A DNA stretch of 64,000 bases from Marthasterias glacialis (Eukaryota > Echinodermata > Asteroidea > Forcipulatida > Asteriidae): contig OU452235.1 of NCBI GenBank assembly GCA_911728455.2, forward strand, positions 8,424,351 through 8,488,350, written 5' to 3'. Shown here in pieces: positions 32,340 to 44,811 of the stretch. A program made the translations under genes and the position numbers. Numbering within the stretch: position 1 is the first letter of the stretch; every line of letters starts with the position of its first letter. Under the pieces are notes generated by a model. The model did no database searches. It saw only the letters and a list, made by a program, of their open reading frames with translations, and was not told the DNA's origin.

Positions 32340-33130
32340 TGGGCACAATTTCATAGAGCTGCTTCAACCAATTGGTACTGGATGTCCTTTTTACATGTAA
32401 ATGTTTCCCCTGCCTGGAAACGGAAGCCGTCTTGCGACGGAATTATGTAATTTTGGACCACCAGAGCAAAGGTCGCCCGGTCATTCAACTGCGGAGCGTG
32501 CGCAAACGACGCACGCTTCGATTCACACACACATGGACAAAAAAAGGTTGGCACTTACTCGTATTTTGTGGCCACTGAGAGGCAGTTTTTGTGTCATCCC
32601 CGATTATAGACCTTTGTCCTTTTGTTCCAAGAAGGGGATTACGAGGCATCAAGAGACTTCCACCAATGTTCATTCATTGTATTTCGGCTGAATGAAGGTA
32701 AGTTAGAGTGAGCAGGCAATTGAGCCGTGTGCCATACATGTAGGTAATGGCCGATGTTTTGCAATTCACGCTGTGTGAATTAGACATTTTCTCGGTCGAG
32801 AAACAAAACTGGCAATCCAACAAAGAGCATCTTTCTTCTCTTGGCATTGTCAAGTCAGAGTTTCCTTGTGCCAGCGGTACCCTCAAAGAAAAAAGATTCT
32901 AGCATTTCTGCCTGAAGAATCCCGCCAGGGGGACGGGACCAAAAAAAAGAAAGAATCCTGGTGGAAAATGGTTAAGCACAAAAAGCAGCTAAGTACAACC
33001 AAATCATGCTTACCAGAACAAGAATACTAGCCAATGTCACATGTGCTGTGATTAGTATCCTAATGTACTTCTTTTTGCTAAGCAGGAAAGTGTTACCCAA
33101 AATTTTCTGCTTTGAGTTTTGCATCTTTAT
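32340..33130. mobile_element. composite repeat, second copy of the 9795-10585 type
   Basis: It begins GGGCACAATTTCATAGAGCT, then follows the inner sequence of the 10-kb copy ('AATGTTTCCCCTGCCTGGAA', 'GACCTTTGTCCTTTTGTTCC', 'GCCGATGTTTTGCAATTCAC'). It continues after 'AAAATGGTTAAGCAC' into 'AGCAGCTAAGTACAACCAAA' and 'TTGCTAAGCAGGAAAG'. Relative to the 10-kb copy it has an extra segment at about 32460-32570, which is CpG-rich and includes 'GGAGCGTGCGCAAACGACGC'. Confidence 0.65.
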
Positions 33131-35209
33131 CATTTCATCCAGGCCAATCTCAACCTAGCAGCAAGAACAACTTGAGGTGATAAAATTTTTACATGTAATT
33201 GCAAAAATAACCTTGAACAACCGTAGATTTTGTCTGCTTAACGTTGCGTACAACTGCTAATTTTACGAACAGGTCACACTTACAAAATAAAATTGTTTAA
33301 CAATCTCCACAAAATCTACGAAGCGTGTGAGTTGTCTTTGAGGAGGCTTAAACTGCAATGACAGTGATTGTTCTCAAGGGAGGGCAGGGCGGAGATGAGG
33401 CAAGGAAGAAAACTCTCATAAGTCGAGCCCTAACGTCAGCTGGCTATTTGTTAGGAGTCACTGAAGTGTTAAGGATGACCTTGGCCCTTCAATTGCCGCC
33501 TTTGATCACCCATAGCCGGGACCCCATGCATCACTGGACTAACGCTGCAGAAAACATCCCCCGCCACCCCCTCCCCTCCCCCCCTCAATCATTCCGGCTG
33601 ACATCCCACTCACCCGTTGTTTACTTCTTCAGACTTTGGCGAATGGTGTGTTAATATAATGCAAAAGGGATTGTATCAAATGCGGTGGTCGCCGACCGTG
33701 GAAAACGACAAAACAAGTGTGAACAAAATAATTTGTGTACTGTATGTATACATGTATGTAGCGAATAAAAGCAAAGGCTGTACAAATTGACCCGAAGGAA
33801 TGCCACGAATCAGGTGATCAGGGGACTCTGCATTAGAGTGTTGTTTCATTTCTTCATTTCACTTGAGACATTGATCTAAACATAGCTACGATCAATGGTC
33901 AATGCCGTCATGCTGGATTACTCAAAATATTGACTTTATACTAGGCAAAGGTTGCTAATTCCAACTCTTTTTAATAACACCCAAGAAGAAAAACAATGTC
34001 CCTGTAAGTTCTGAATTATTCTAGTATTGTACAGTACATTGTAACATTTCACAGTAGATACTACAAATCAACAGGACATTTTCACACTCAAAGTAAATGG
34101 CATATAATAATTCATCATTGGTTTTTGAAATAGTAAATTCAGATAAATGTTGCAATAAACACATCATATGACCAACTTGTAACCATAGCGCTACATGAAT
34201 ACACTGTATGTTGATTATCTAGAGCACAAAGAAGCACAACAAAAACTGTGTAAAAGCTTGAAATTTTGTACGGCTGGTGTACGGCTATTTGCATAATATG
34301 CGTGTTTGTTCTTTTCTGTGCGTCATCAAATCAAATATGCCGCGAATGTGATCGCACAATAGGTTAATGTGCGTAGAAAACTGTGAGTGTGAGCGTAACC
34401 CACTCTTGTATGTCAGGTGTCGATTTTAACGCTAGTTCGGACATCCATTCGTCTGTGCCATGACAGGATGACTTTTTAAAGTAACTTCATTCTTTTGTCA
34501 TCTTTTGAAGCAGATTTTGCTCCCCCTTGGAATCTAGACAAGCATCGAATCAAAAATAAACTTGTCGAGTAAAAGCACTACAATAGAACATTCATCATCA
34601 TTTTTTTTAGCTTTAATAAAACCACTACATTTACACAGAATAGTAACAAACAAGGAATCTGAGTCCCAAAGAAAACAATGCAAATTATAACACTTATCAT
34701 GAGTGGTGACGCGGTTTTTCGTATAAGGTGAATATGCCTGATGCCAAATTTCTCGCTTTCAGAAAATGTTCTCTTCAAATTAAAACCTTCCACTGTCGCG
34801 CTCATATGAGAAACATGTCTGCGCCCAGGAGGCTTCAAAAAAACTTGCGCATGTATAACAGGGAGTTAGCACTCTAGTAAATACATGTAGAGACCTCTAT
34901 GTTTGTAACTTCAATACAATGTACACAACAAATGTACTCAGAACCATCATTTAATCATAGAGGAGAATATAATTGATAAATAAAAGTTTTTATAACACAC
35001 CTCTCCCTGGTTCTTTATCCTGATTGGCTAAAACACGGTCACGTGGGGTGAACTAATATAACCTATTGCATGAAATCTGCACCATGTGAACTTGCACGCG
35101 TCAACGCATCGCACGCACTTCATTTGGGGGAAATAGTTCGCAAAGCGGGAAATAGTTTCAAAAACCCCAAAACAATTGACTGGTAAACAGCGCCCTCAAG
35201 AGAACGAAA
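33131..35209. other. noncoding stretch, CpG-richer at its right end
   Basis: No splice-supported exon. 34990-35209 is CpG-richer and holds an inverted CCAAT (TGATTGGCTA), an E-box (TCACGTGGGG) and 'GCACGCGTCAACGCATCGCA', just before the ATG at 35210. Confidence 0.45.
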
Positions 35210-35287
35210 ATGGCGGCGTCTGCGGATCGAGAAGAATCTCCGGCCAAAACACCGCGATTTACTCTTCTAACCGACATTTTGGACTGA
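35210..35287 (+). other. 25-codon ORF with good start context next to a palindrome
   Basis: CGAAAATGG opens MAASADREESPAKTPRFTLL and stops at 35285-35287, about 25 bases before a large palindrome. The 'AAAATGGCGGC' start context, the upstream CpG-rich promoter-like DNA and the alanine-rich N-terminus look like the beginning of a real protein that has been cut off. This matches the arrangement at 21900-22040. It may be the 5' stub of a transposon gene. Function unknown. Confidence 0.35.
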
Positions 35288-35312
35288 AGTGTGTTATAAA
35301 ACACTGTATATT

Positions 35313-35466
35313 GACTGGCATTATTCGGGCAGTAGTGCACGTCTATGTTCCCCTCGGGCCTGTGAGTGACCAGGAGAGGGTCCTATTTTGTAAAATAGGA
35401 CCCTCTCCTGGTCATTCACAGGCCCTCGGGTTGCACAGACGTGCACTATTTCCCTCATTGCCAGTC
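35313..35466. repeat. long palindrome, ~75-bp arms
   Basis: The arms start GACTGGCATTATTCGGGCAG and end in the inverse (TCCCTCATTGCCAGTC). The centre AGGGTCCTATTTTGTAAAAT lies in a perfect inner stem of about 27 bases. There are only a few mismatches along the arms. Confidence 0.9.
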
Positions 35467-36544
35467 CATATGTGTATAATATTGCACCATTTACATAAAT
35501 TGATCAAAAGCACCCGACTAGACCAGCCACTGTAGCTTATAACCAAGGCGGCCACGTATCATGATAACGCAAATCCACCAAGCTTATAGAGTAGATGATG
35601 ATAGGATTACGGGAGGTTTATAAGTGAGGCGGTCATTCTTGCCGGATTCTTGTGGATCTATTGGCGAATCAGTTGGGGACATCAATTGGGGGAGCATGTC
35701 CACATCCCTCCCCCACCCTCCCAAATTAACATTTCATGAACTGTTTCAATGCTGTGGGCGTCTATGGAAATTTATAATACATGTAGTACCCTGTGTGGGA
35801 TTCGAACCCTGCTCTAACCAGATGAATAAAAGTGTTTATCAATGACAAGCTCACCTGATTAGGCCATTGAAACACAAATGCAGTACATACTCCTAGACTT
35901 AAAATCAAGTCTGTAATATTGAGCGGTCTTACATTTGTACAAGCCGCAACGTGCTGAGCACACAGCCCTAATCGTGGGTACGGTACGTACAGCCTCAATC
36001 CCAATATGCGGGTGTTTTGCTCAAATTACAGACTTGAATAACTTGTACTAAACTTTGTACACAAGCAATGTACTTGCTACCAAAATTGGACGGAGCATTC
36101 TCATTGGTTAACAATCATAATATATGAATATTCATGATACATCTTTCATCCTATGCATTATACCAACACCATGCCGGTGAAATCTCATCTGTCTCTATAG
36201 AGACTGCTGCATGCAGTATAGGCCTACAGCTGCATTATGAATAGTATTCAACAAAACATGTTAGTCAAGTCATTACCCACGGACCATTCGCTACGTACGA
36301 CTGTTGCATGAACGAATACCGTCCTAAAGCCTGCGAATGTTGCATGAACGGACGCATGCATGGGGCTATTACATCTTATTACTACTGATGGCATTCACGG
36401 AAAACGTACGACTTATAACGACATGTCATCAAGTCTATACATACATGTACATTGTACAGTATACCAGTTATATGTATGAGTACAGTATACATGTATGCAT
36501 CACGTCTGCCACTCATTACTTCCCTCCTCGTCTTTAAGATTTCA
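35467..36544. other. noncoding stretch with a tRNA-like fragment
   Basis: At 35790-35850 the plus strand carries 'GTGTGGGATTCGAACCCTGC', an inverted B-box-like sequence typical of a SINE head. The rest has ACATGTA motifs and no gene. Confidence 0.45.
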
Positions 36545-36905
36545 CATGGTCAGTATCTCAGTATCTCCGTGAGCTTATCTTCTTCAAGTAAACAGGTCGA
36601 GTTCTCAGATCCTCGGGGTTCATGACCTGTTGAACCAAGAACTAGAACTGTTTGCTCTCATCAGCTCCTCTGCCAAGGCTGGACCTGCTATTTAAAACAA
36701 ACTCCCTGCCTCACTCCGTCAAACCGCATCGCTGGACGTCTTCAAGAAAGAATTCAAATCTTATTTCCAACACTAGTTTTTACAATTTTTGACGCGAGCA
36801 TGAATTGTTATATTTACACTCCTTGTTTTGTGTAGGCACCTTGATCAGGTTTCCTGATAAGTGCGCCATGTAAGTCTATGTTACTATTATTATATTTTTT
36901 TTATT
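36545..36905 (+). pseudogene. non-LTR retrotransposon, C-terminal end and 3' UTR
   Basis: At 36700-36775 the plus strand reads NKLPASLRQTASLDVFKKEF then KSYFQH and a stop. This is the conserved 'WN.LP..IR...S...FK..LK..LF' ending of many animal LINEs. Upstream, YLSELIFF- and 'LRSS'-like pieces lie in shifted frames, so several frameshifts are present. The 3' UTR runs to an ATT-rich tail at about 36885-36905. It is truncated at the 5' end and inactive. Confidence 0.75.
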
Positions 36906-37379
36906 AATAATGGCACAAGTCCATCTTCAGAGGGAATTCGAACCCAGTTCCACTAACTTGAATGTTGATCAATTCACATGATGATAATTCATATATACAC
37001 AAACAGAATGAAACTTCCTGCTAAATATATTGCCAGGCGTCTGTGTTATGTGGAAATGCCTAATGACATCCCGTGTCAATGTTGGGATAGCCTGAAGGTG
37101 TCCACATCGTCCAGGTGGCGTCTTTGTCTATGCGGACACAGCGGCAGGTGGCAGTGCGATGCGATCCAGCCGATTCGGAGTGTTTGATCACTCCAACATA
37201 TTCAGACTGCCTTGGAAGTGCAAGCTAAATTAGTACTTAAAGACGTAGCTTTGCGCAAATTTAGCCAGGTGTTGTTGAGGGGCCTATTTTATTGGATTTT
37301 TAAGCACAAGGTTGCCGAGAACTCAGCTAACAAATACTGCTTAGCACTACATGTATGTACAGGTACATGTACAGCTGGT
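36906..37379. other. noncoding stretch
   Basis: Has one possible SINE-head fragment ('GGGAATTCGAACCCAG', near 36931). Nothing else recognised. Confidence 0.4.
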
Positions 37380-37680
37380 TAAAGCCCCAGCTCAACATTG
37401 GTAAACTGACTGTAAACTGACTGTAACTGACTGTAAATGCTTCCATTCTTTGCACAAATCAAGATACTTGAATTAAAACTAAAACGTGAAAATGTCAGCT
37501 AATTTTGTTGTTTTATTTGTGAGAATGCGGTAAAAATGCATTCGGCATTTTTGTACGCATTCCTATAGGCAGAGTTTTCTTCTCACTGAGACGAATACTA
37601 ATTTGGATTTTATTTAATTTATTATTTAAAAAACGTTAACATTTCAGGCAGAAATATTTCAAGTAAAGTTTTCTACCATC
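37380..37680 (+). mobile_element. 'CAGCTCAACATTGGTAA' element copy, right end lost
   Basis: The left end AAAGCCCCAGCTCAACATTG is intact. A 'GACTGTAAACTGACTGTAAC' micro-duplication follows. The copy stops at TTTTCTACCATC before a poly-A run. Confidence 0.8.
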
Positions 37681-38926
37681 TAAAAAAAAAAAAAACAACC
37701 TACTGGAAAGAGTGAAAACTTTGTGCATGCGGCAGATGTGAGCCCACATGGCAAAGACGTACAATGTACAATGTTGTTTGATGTTGACCACTCTTCCTGT
37801 AAATTTTTCAAAAACACTGACATTTGATAGCGAGTTGACGGTTGCAAACAGGCAAAAACAGTCTGGTTACCATGATGAGCAATGCATGCTTACAAGACCT
37901 TTGTAGTATCTGGAATAAGACTCAAGATGGCAAACTTGTGAAAATGACGAATATCACAAACCTTCCCTGGGGACCAATTTATTTTTTGGGAACTCTGGAA
38001 ACAGTCGCTTCGGTTTAAAAAGTAACTTTTACACTGTATGCCATGTTCCTGCTCATGAGTGACAAAGGGGGGGGGGGTGGAAGAGAGAAAAAGTATGCCC
38101 CAGGAAAAGCTTGACAAGGATCTGAGTGCTTCATTAATAACCATCATTCAAACTAAATGTCAGGCCGCTCCAACCAAAGGTTGCTGCTTCATGTGAAGTC
38201 TAGTTACACTGGGCAATATACGTCGGCTTCAGGTGTACACACATGGAAACGCTGAAGGGGTAATAGCACCTGAGGCTTGGTTCCTCCAGTCAATCTGAAA
38301 ATCAATACGGCTAATGTGGACGTGCCTAGTTGACAACACGGGCAAACATAATGTACTGAAATGTCCATACATGTACATGCAACGAATTGTACATTCCATG
38401 AATGCACTGCAAGTGCAATACATGTGCGCACACTTCCATCTCATGGGAAGATCCTTTTTTTTTTAAAAGGGGGGGGGGGGAGGAGGAAGGCGAAAGTGCA
38501 TTCACTCCGATCCTACAGCTTTCACAAAATACATTTACAACATGTGAAACCTTATCGGTATGGGTGAGCACGGTTTTCAAACACGGCATGTAGGCGCACT
38601 ACACATGGACGTGACAAAGTTCCGTGTCCGTTAGGACTGGGAGGCATGCGCCCCCTCCCACACGGGGGCCTTTTTTTTAAGTTGTGACGGTGGTTTGCTA
38701 CTGGGTCGGGACGTCACATGTGTCACATATCAGTTGCCGGCCAAAGAAAAAGTCACCTCGCGTTCGACACTACTCTTCCAAGGCGACGGCTTTCACAGTA
38801 TGTTTTTTGCAGTACAGTCAGTATTTTCTGACTTGGAAAACACAAAGTATACAGTGCTTAACACACATCGGTGTAGATAAAACCAAAAAAATATAGTTTA
38901 TCCCGGTGCAGTTATTATATATATTG
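37681..38926. other. noncoding stretch
   Basis: Contains poly-G runs (about 38068-38078 and 38468-38480), a tail fragment of the SINE found at 63 kb ('TACAGTGCTTAACACACATC', 38850-38872) and ACATGTA motifs. No gene was seen. Confidence 0.45.
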
Positions 38927-39302
38927 AAGGTAGAATAAAGGATTCGTATTTATCTTTAAACAAATTATAGGCCTAAGCATGACTCTGAAAGCTTACTGTT
39001 TATTAAGTTCACACCGCTGTACCAATCTGCCATACAAATATTTCTGTCTGAAATACTGTCAAAGTTTAGAAAATAGAATTTGAAGACCCTCCTTTTAATT
39101 TCGGTTGTAACAATAAAAATTAAGGACAATGTGTTTACATGCTGAAAAGTGTACACGGTTTTCACTATTTTCTCTAGTCTCAGATGACACATTGAGCCCA
39201 AATTTTCACAGGTTTTGTTTTTTCATGTATAAAATGTATTGAATCACACAAAGTAAGAATGCTGCACTATCAGCTTTACCATTCCTGTATTTTACCTTTG
39301 AG
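38927..39302 (-). mobile_element. ~375-bp inverted-repeat element, 18791-19162 family
   Basis: Opposite orientation to the 18.8-kb copy. It shares 'AAATATTTCTGTCTGAAATA', 'TTCGGTTGTAACAATAAAAA' and 'AAGGACAATGTGTTTACATG'. The ends GAAGGTAGAATAAAGGATTC and ATTCCTGTATTTTACCTTTG are inverted relatives. Confidence 0.75.
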
Positions 39303-39984
39303 CTTGCACAGTGCTTATCAGAAGTCTTCATTTTCAAATGTCCCATCATCAAAGCAACAATGACAGCTCTTACAACTTAATAATACTCCTCTAACAAAAT
39401 TGAGACGTTTGCCCACAAGCATTACAACTGCATTAAACAGCTTGTTAAACATGTACAGAAGTATACGTTACTCATCTGCACATCAATCACTTTTTGAACA
39501 TGTACACATTACACTGGTCATGACATCACTCACTTACTTACAACCTTCAGCTCTTCCTCATTTACATCAGTACGAATCACCCCCTGTGAACTATGAGCTA
39601 CACTTTCCAGTAATATCCACGACTTGAAGACACAAGACTATGGGGCAGCTTCTGAGTCTGAGCTCAATCGGTCTTGATGAATCAACCCTACTACCCAGCA
39701 CAATCCATGAGCTATTAGAAATGGCAGTCCTCCTTTAACCGTACATGTTGGAGACAAGTGCCACTGTATTGTCAAGCTGGGGATTTGGTTGATGGCTACC
39801 CCCAGCGGTCTCTGTACTTTTCACTTTTCATTTTGAAGTCAATCTTTACCATGCTAGGCAATCTGTGCATTTGAGATTTCGTACACTTCACTGTATACAT
39901 AAATGAACAATTGTCATGTAAAAAAAACCTCACTGCTCTATGGTCCAAGTCTGAGTCATTAATAGACTTGGGTTGGACTTGAGA

Positions 39985-40590
39985 GGTCTGTTAACCCTCC
40001 TACTGACTGACCATTTAATGTTATCCACACTGTGGCTCTGAAAAACTACATGGATGCCATCCTGCAATATGGTAGATTATGTATCCTGTGGTGAATGCAT
40101 ACACAGTACACAGTCAACCCTCTTACAGTCTGACCATTCAATATCATCCACTCTGGTTTTGAATTTATAAACTATGCCAGCCTGCAATTATATCATATGG
40201 TGAATGCGTCTACACAGTACACAGTCAACCCTCCAACTGTCTATCCATCCAATATCATCCACTGTGGTTTTGAATCTACGTAGATAAACTATGCCAGCCT
40301 GCAATATGGTAGCATGTGGTGAATGCAACAGTACACAGTCAACCCTCCTACTGTCTGACCAAGTTCAATATCATCCACTGTGGTTTTGAATGATATAAAT
40401 ACATATGTGTATTTGTTCACCACATAAAGCCAGTGGCTTTATGTGGTGATGCACACATAGTTTACCCAGTTAACCCCACTACAGTCAGACCATTGAATAT
40501 TAACCACAATGGTTTGAATGATAAACTATGCCAGCCTGTGATACATACATTGTTATCCTATCATTCGTGTGGTGAAAGCACACAGTAAAC
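39985..40590. repeat. five-unit tandem array, ~112-131 bp period
   Basis: Units start at CAACCCTCCTACTGTCTGAC-like sequence, at about 39993, 40115, 40227, 40341 and 40472. Each continues through 'TATCATCCACTGTGGTTTTG' and 'AACTATGCCAGCCTGCAATA' to 'GTGGTGAATGCA'. In the fourth unit the 'CTATGCCAGCCTGCAATATG' part is replaced by a perfect hairpin (40418-40448). Confidence 0.9.
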
Positions 40591-40689
40591 ACATCAGTAC
40601 GAAGTGAGTGCTGTGCACAGATGTGCCACCATACACAACCCATGTTGACTGGCTTTGTTTGCCAAAAAGTGCATCTTATGCACATTATA

Positions 40690-41062
40690 CAGTACGCAAG
40701 TTTTAAGAAAACTGAGCGGGAAAGTTTGATCAATTGTTTGCCATTCAAATGTTATTATAGGAAGGTTAAATTCTGCTTGGGAATGGGAAAACATGTCTTT
40801 GGGTTAATTCTAGCAACAAAAATGTATTACAACGATGCCATACATGTACATGTATGTCAGGGGCCATTAAATTGCTTAAGCCCTTTCAATACTGGGACGA
40901 AATACTTTATGTGCCCGGTGTATTTTGTTTTTAATAAGGAGCTGTTCAACTACTTGTAATTGCCTTTTAAGGATAAATAAAGTTTTTTGAATTGAATTGA
41001 ATTGAATTGAAAGGGACATTTTATAAGGCCTTACGCCCTTTTACCAGGCACACACGACGATA
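40690..41062 (+). mobile_element. 5'-truncated relative of the 16524-16867 element, interrupted by a LINE 3' end
   Basis: 40697-40850 matches the left and middle of the 16.5-kb element ('TTTTAAGAAAACTGAGCGGG', 'GGAATGGGAAAACATGTCTT', 'ATTCTAGCAACAAAAATG'). 41013-41062 matches its right end ('GCCTTACGCCCTTTTACCAG', 'GCACACACGACGATAT'). The intervening bases, about 40855-41012, are an unrelated LINE-type 3' end with an AATAAAG signal and a tail of repeated GAATT. Confidence 0.7.
40855..41012 (+). mobile_element. LINE 3' end with (GAATT)n tail
   Basis: Reads '...CTACTTGTAATTGCCTTTTA', 'AGGATAAATAAAGTTTTTTG', then four AATTG/GAATT units. There is no coding part, so this is an extreme 5' truncation. 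Confidence 0.65.
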
Positions 41063-41204
41063 TGCTTGTGTTATGTAATATCACCATAATACTAGTACTA
41101 ATGCAGTGATTCCAGAGCTGTTAGACCCAAGCCTGTTTAGATCCCTTTATGACAACAGTTACTAAAAAAAAACCTTAAAAATTGTACATTAATGTGAGTA
41201 TAGT

Positions 41205-41400
41205 GACCTTGTCAGGCCTGATTGCTACGTTCTTGAAAGGGCAAGGGGCACCGAGGCATTTTCTTCTTGATAAAGCGCACATCTATGAGGACACTGTTAC
41301 TACATGTATGTACTGGAACATTTCAAGGGCACCAAGGCAATACGACCAGGGGCATGGAGGCAATTGCTTCCATTGCCTCCATGAAGTACTTTGAACATCG
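41205..41400. repeat. GGAGGCAATTGCC family copy
   Basis: Contains 'GAAAGGGCAAGGGGCACCGA', 'TGGAACATTTCAAGGGCACC' and 'GGCATGGAGGCAATTGCTTC'. The body is in inverse orientation to 17633-17900. Confidence 0.8.
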
Positions 41401-44332
41401 TCCACATACAAACGCAGCACGCTTACATGTCCTTAAAAATTGAACATACATGTTGTATGTGATGTACAGTTGTATTGTACATGTACTTTGGACGTACTGT
41501 ACACATACAAGTACTTAACGTCACCCTTACATAGTGCAACTCACCATAAGAGAGAGCTATAAGATCCAGAAAATCCCGTTCGGATCCATACTGCCAAGAC
41601 ATGTATAGGAAAATGGGTGGATAAGATTTCTGGTTTGACCTGATTATACGACGGAGTGCTTAAAATATCCTCCAGACTGACGACCAAAATCCCCTGGAAT
41701 CGAGTGTCACGGGTCTACCATACTCGCCGGCCGAACACGATACGAATGCGGGCACTATTTCACCCAGCTGCAGAATGGGAAAACTTGCAGGAACAAGATA
41801 CTTGTGAGGCAGAGAGAGTGTTGAGCACCATCCATGAGCTGAATTTACTGGCATTTTGCACACGTTGCATGACGAACCTTCCCACTAGTAAAAAAGTGCT
41901 TATGAGGCAATGTTTTGGGCTTTTTAATAAAAGGCCTTCGTAGTGTCCATACCCCAAAGTACTACAGGGCTTGAAATACCCATAAGACCACTGACCGGTG
42001 TCCAATAATTTGAGAAACACATCGAATGAACAATGGTGAAGCCTATCTATTTCTCATAATCCTCAAGATTCTCAGAACAAAAGAACAAATGTCTGGAATC
42101 GGGGATTATTACACAATTACGCCTGCACAATAGCCAAAAATTGGCAAAATATGGAATACCCTCTATGCTGTTTGTGTGGATGACACGAAACGTTGAATGG
42201 GGTGTGCAGGCTTTGTGCACGCTCGGCTGTGGAATGTCCTGGCAACCTTTGTTCCTACATGTATATTCATAGCGTGTTTTTACGTAGCCCCTTTTGTTGG
42301 CCCAAAAATTATTTTCGTGGATACACGTCAGCTGGCGCCAGCTGGTTAAGACAAGGGGCATTTGCTTCCAGGGTTCAATATCAGGTCTGCCATACTAATG
42401 AGCACCTCAACGAGGGAACTTTATATTTCCTCTGTAACATTTCAAGGGGCACCAAGGCAATGACCAGGAGCATGGAGGCAGATGCCTCTGTTGCCTGGCC
42501 TGCTGAGTGGTTGGTTTTCTATTGTACCCAATATGCATACTTACTTTGTATAACTGCCACTACATGACGTGCATTAGTTCACTCCATATTATAACAGCCA
42601 CCCATTAGCTGCTACCATAGAGCAAGCTAATACAAAGGTCCAAACCAAATGCATTGCACTTATAATCATACACATTTCAAGTGTACCAACAAACACTGTA
42701 CTTTAAACTGTGCAGCTGCACAGAGCACTTGAGAATGCGCCACGAAAAGGGACTTCACCCTCCTCCCTCCTTTAGTCCCGCCCCCCAAAGACGAGACGAC
42801 TAGTTACTAGGTCATGAATATTCAGAGAATGAGTTGATAAAGTGTCCTTAACCTACATATGACAGTACGTACACATACTGGACGATAAGTTTGAGCTGCA
42901 AGTACAGTGATTACATGTAAATGTGTCCCCCCCCCCCCCCCCCCCCAACACCACCACATTGGCTCCATCCCCGCTGGACTCCTCTTTCCATAGGCTACAC
43001 TATCAATAAAATAGCGAATGACAACATACTCCATGGCAAACCGTGTAGATGTACATGTCCCATTTCCCCACATCTCAAGTGAGTTATTTACACATGTACC
43101 CAAAAGCAACCCCCCCCCCAATCTTTAGTGCTCCATCCCCTACTCAACATCACTTCCTGGGCAGACAACCTCATGAATATTCAGTGAATGACATCAGAGT
43201 GCTGCGTTGCTGTAATCACAGGTCACATGTATGTTATTCCCTCGGCCAGGCAGCTCCCCGCGTGTCGATTGGTTGGCATGATATGATCCGCTGCATTTTC
43301 AAGCACCATGGCGTTGGCGCGCACTAGACAGTGCTGCTGGGCCGGCTGGACCATCTGGCTCTATACTTACATTGCCACACATGTTAATGTATGGACTACA
43401 CACAGCTGTATAATGGACACTATGGGCAGGGTATCAAGTCAGACGATGAATTTGAATTTGAAGTATTGGTTTCGTCTAGTGGTGTTTTTGACATTTTTTT
43501 TTCTTCTTTTCAATTGCTGTTATTGCCTTGGAGGGCCCATATCTTACTGACTCGTTTGACTGTTCAGTCGCAACAGTTACATTTACCAGAACGTCTATAA
43601 GGGGAATTCAAACAAGTTTTCTGGTGACTTTAAACTGAGGGATATTGATCATCCATGATAATGAAAACCATTAATGTCTACACGTGAAGCATAGGTTTTG
43701 AATCCGGTTAAAGCTTACCAACGTACAAAACACCCGAACGAGAAACGTGAAGATCATTCATAGGGCAAGGGAAATATAATGAACAGTCTTTGATAGCCAT
43801 ATGGTCTTTGCAGCACTAGAGCTCGTAGGGATGACAAATCACTGCCTTCTGCTGTACACGTGTAATTAACAGCGTTACCTGCCCCATAAAAAAAACTCTG
43901 ACTCTGACTGGCATGACACATTTTGATTCATGACTCTTGTCATGCAAACATACATCAGCTTCCACAGGTACGAATGTCATTGTCAACACATTCTGTCCAT
44001 TGAAAACTATGAAATGGAGAAGTACTGTGCATGAAATAGAATACGCTTATAATAAAGTCCGAGACAAGCTTGTTTTTCCTAAAACCAATGATGTCATTTT
44101 TCTGAGACGGGAAAAACCTTGGTTCTTCTCCGTTAGTAGAGGTGCATTTTCTTCATTGTCGGTGGCCTTTTTTCCCTGTAAAAATTCCCCCACTGCTGAT
44201 CTAAAGAAACACTAACATTTACACAACATACGGTGTTTGGTTTGTGGGAGTGTAAATTAACTTCCATCCTTTAGTTTGCACTATTCAACCAACTGTGAAC
44301 ATTTTTTCAAACTAGGTTACAATCTCGTTTTA
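41401..44332. other. noncoding stretch with repeat fragments
   Basis: Holds a fragment of the composite repeat (42045-42130), a GGAGGC family piece (42410-42500) and long poly-C runs (about 42926-42946 and 43111-43119). 41656-41943 is open on both strands and 43308-43550 opens with an excellent GCACCATGGCG start, but neither has a recognisable product or convincing splice sites. I leave both uncalled. Confidence 0.4.
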
Positions 44333-44489
44333 TAGACCTTAAGCTCACGACGTCATTTGAGCAGGGTGTCCTCTGATAGAGGTCAAAAGTAGGTTACTCA
44401 TTGGCCAATCCTGTGCAGCCCTCATAATGTGCGTTTTCATTGTTTCATCATAGTTATACCACCAAGATGGCGGTTTGATGACATCAATG
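44333..44489. mobile_element. inverted, end-truncated copy of the 9586-9758 element
   Basis: Starts TAGACCTTAAGCTCACGACG and contains 'GATAGAGGTCAAAAGTAGGT', 'ATTGGCCAATCCTG' and 'CCAAGATGGCGGT'. The far TAGACC end is missing after TTTGATGACATCAATG. Confidence 0.75.
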
Positions 44490-44811
44490 GAAGTCAGTGA
44501 AAACAACAAAAACATTCATAATTTGTGTACTCACTTTTATTGTGGGCATTCCAAATATGCAATAATTGGGGGGGGGGGGTCTTCAAAATAATTTTCTTGA
44601 CTTTGACAGGGTTTAAGCTGCAAATGTTTCTCTGGAGAATTGGTACTGGTTTATACTTTTTAATCGGTGAGCTTTCTCTTTTCAGATTAAAACTTGTCAA
44701 TTTTTGTTTGTTTGATAATGTAGAACGCCAATCATGTAGTACTGTTTTTAATTATACAACCATCAGTTTTTTAGGGTAACCCGTCCAGTACAACTGTAAA
44801 GCCTCTTAAGC

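Noticed and set aside
43308..43550. 80-codon plus ORF with an ideal GCACCATGGCG start
   Set aside because: After about 40 codons it runs into T-rich low-complexity sequence. There is no recognisable domain and no convincing splice donor in frame.
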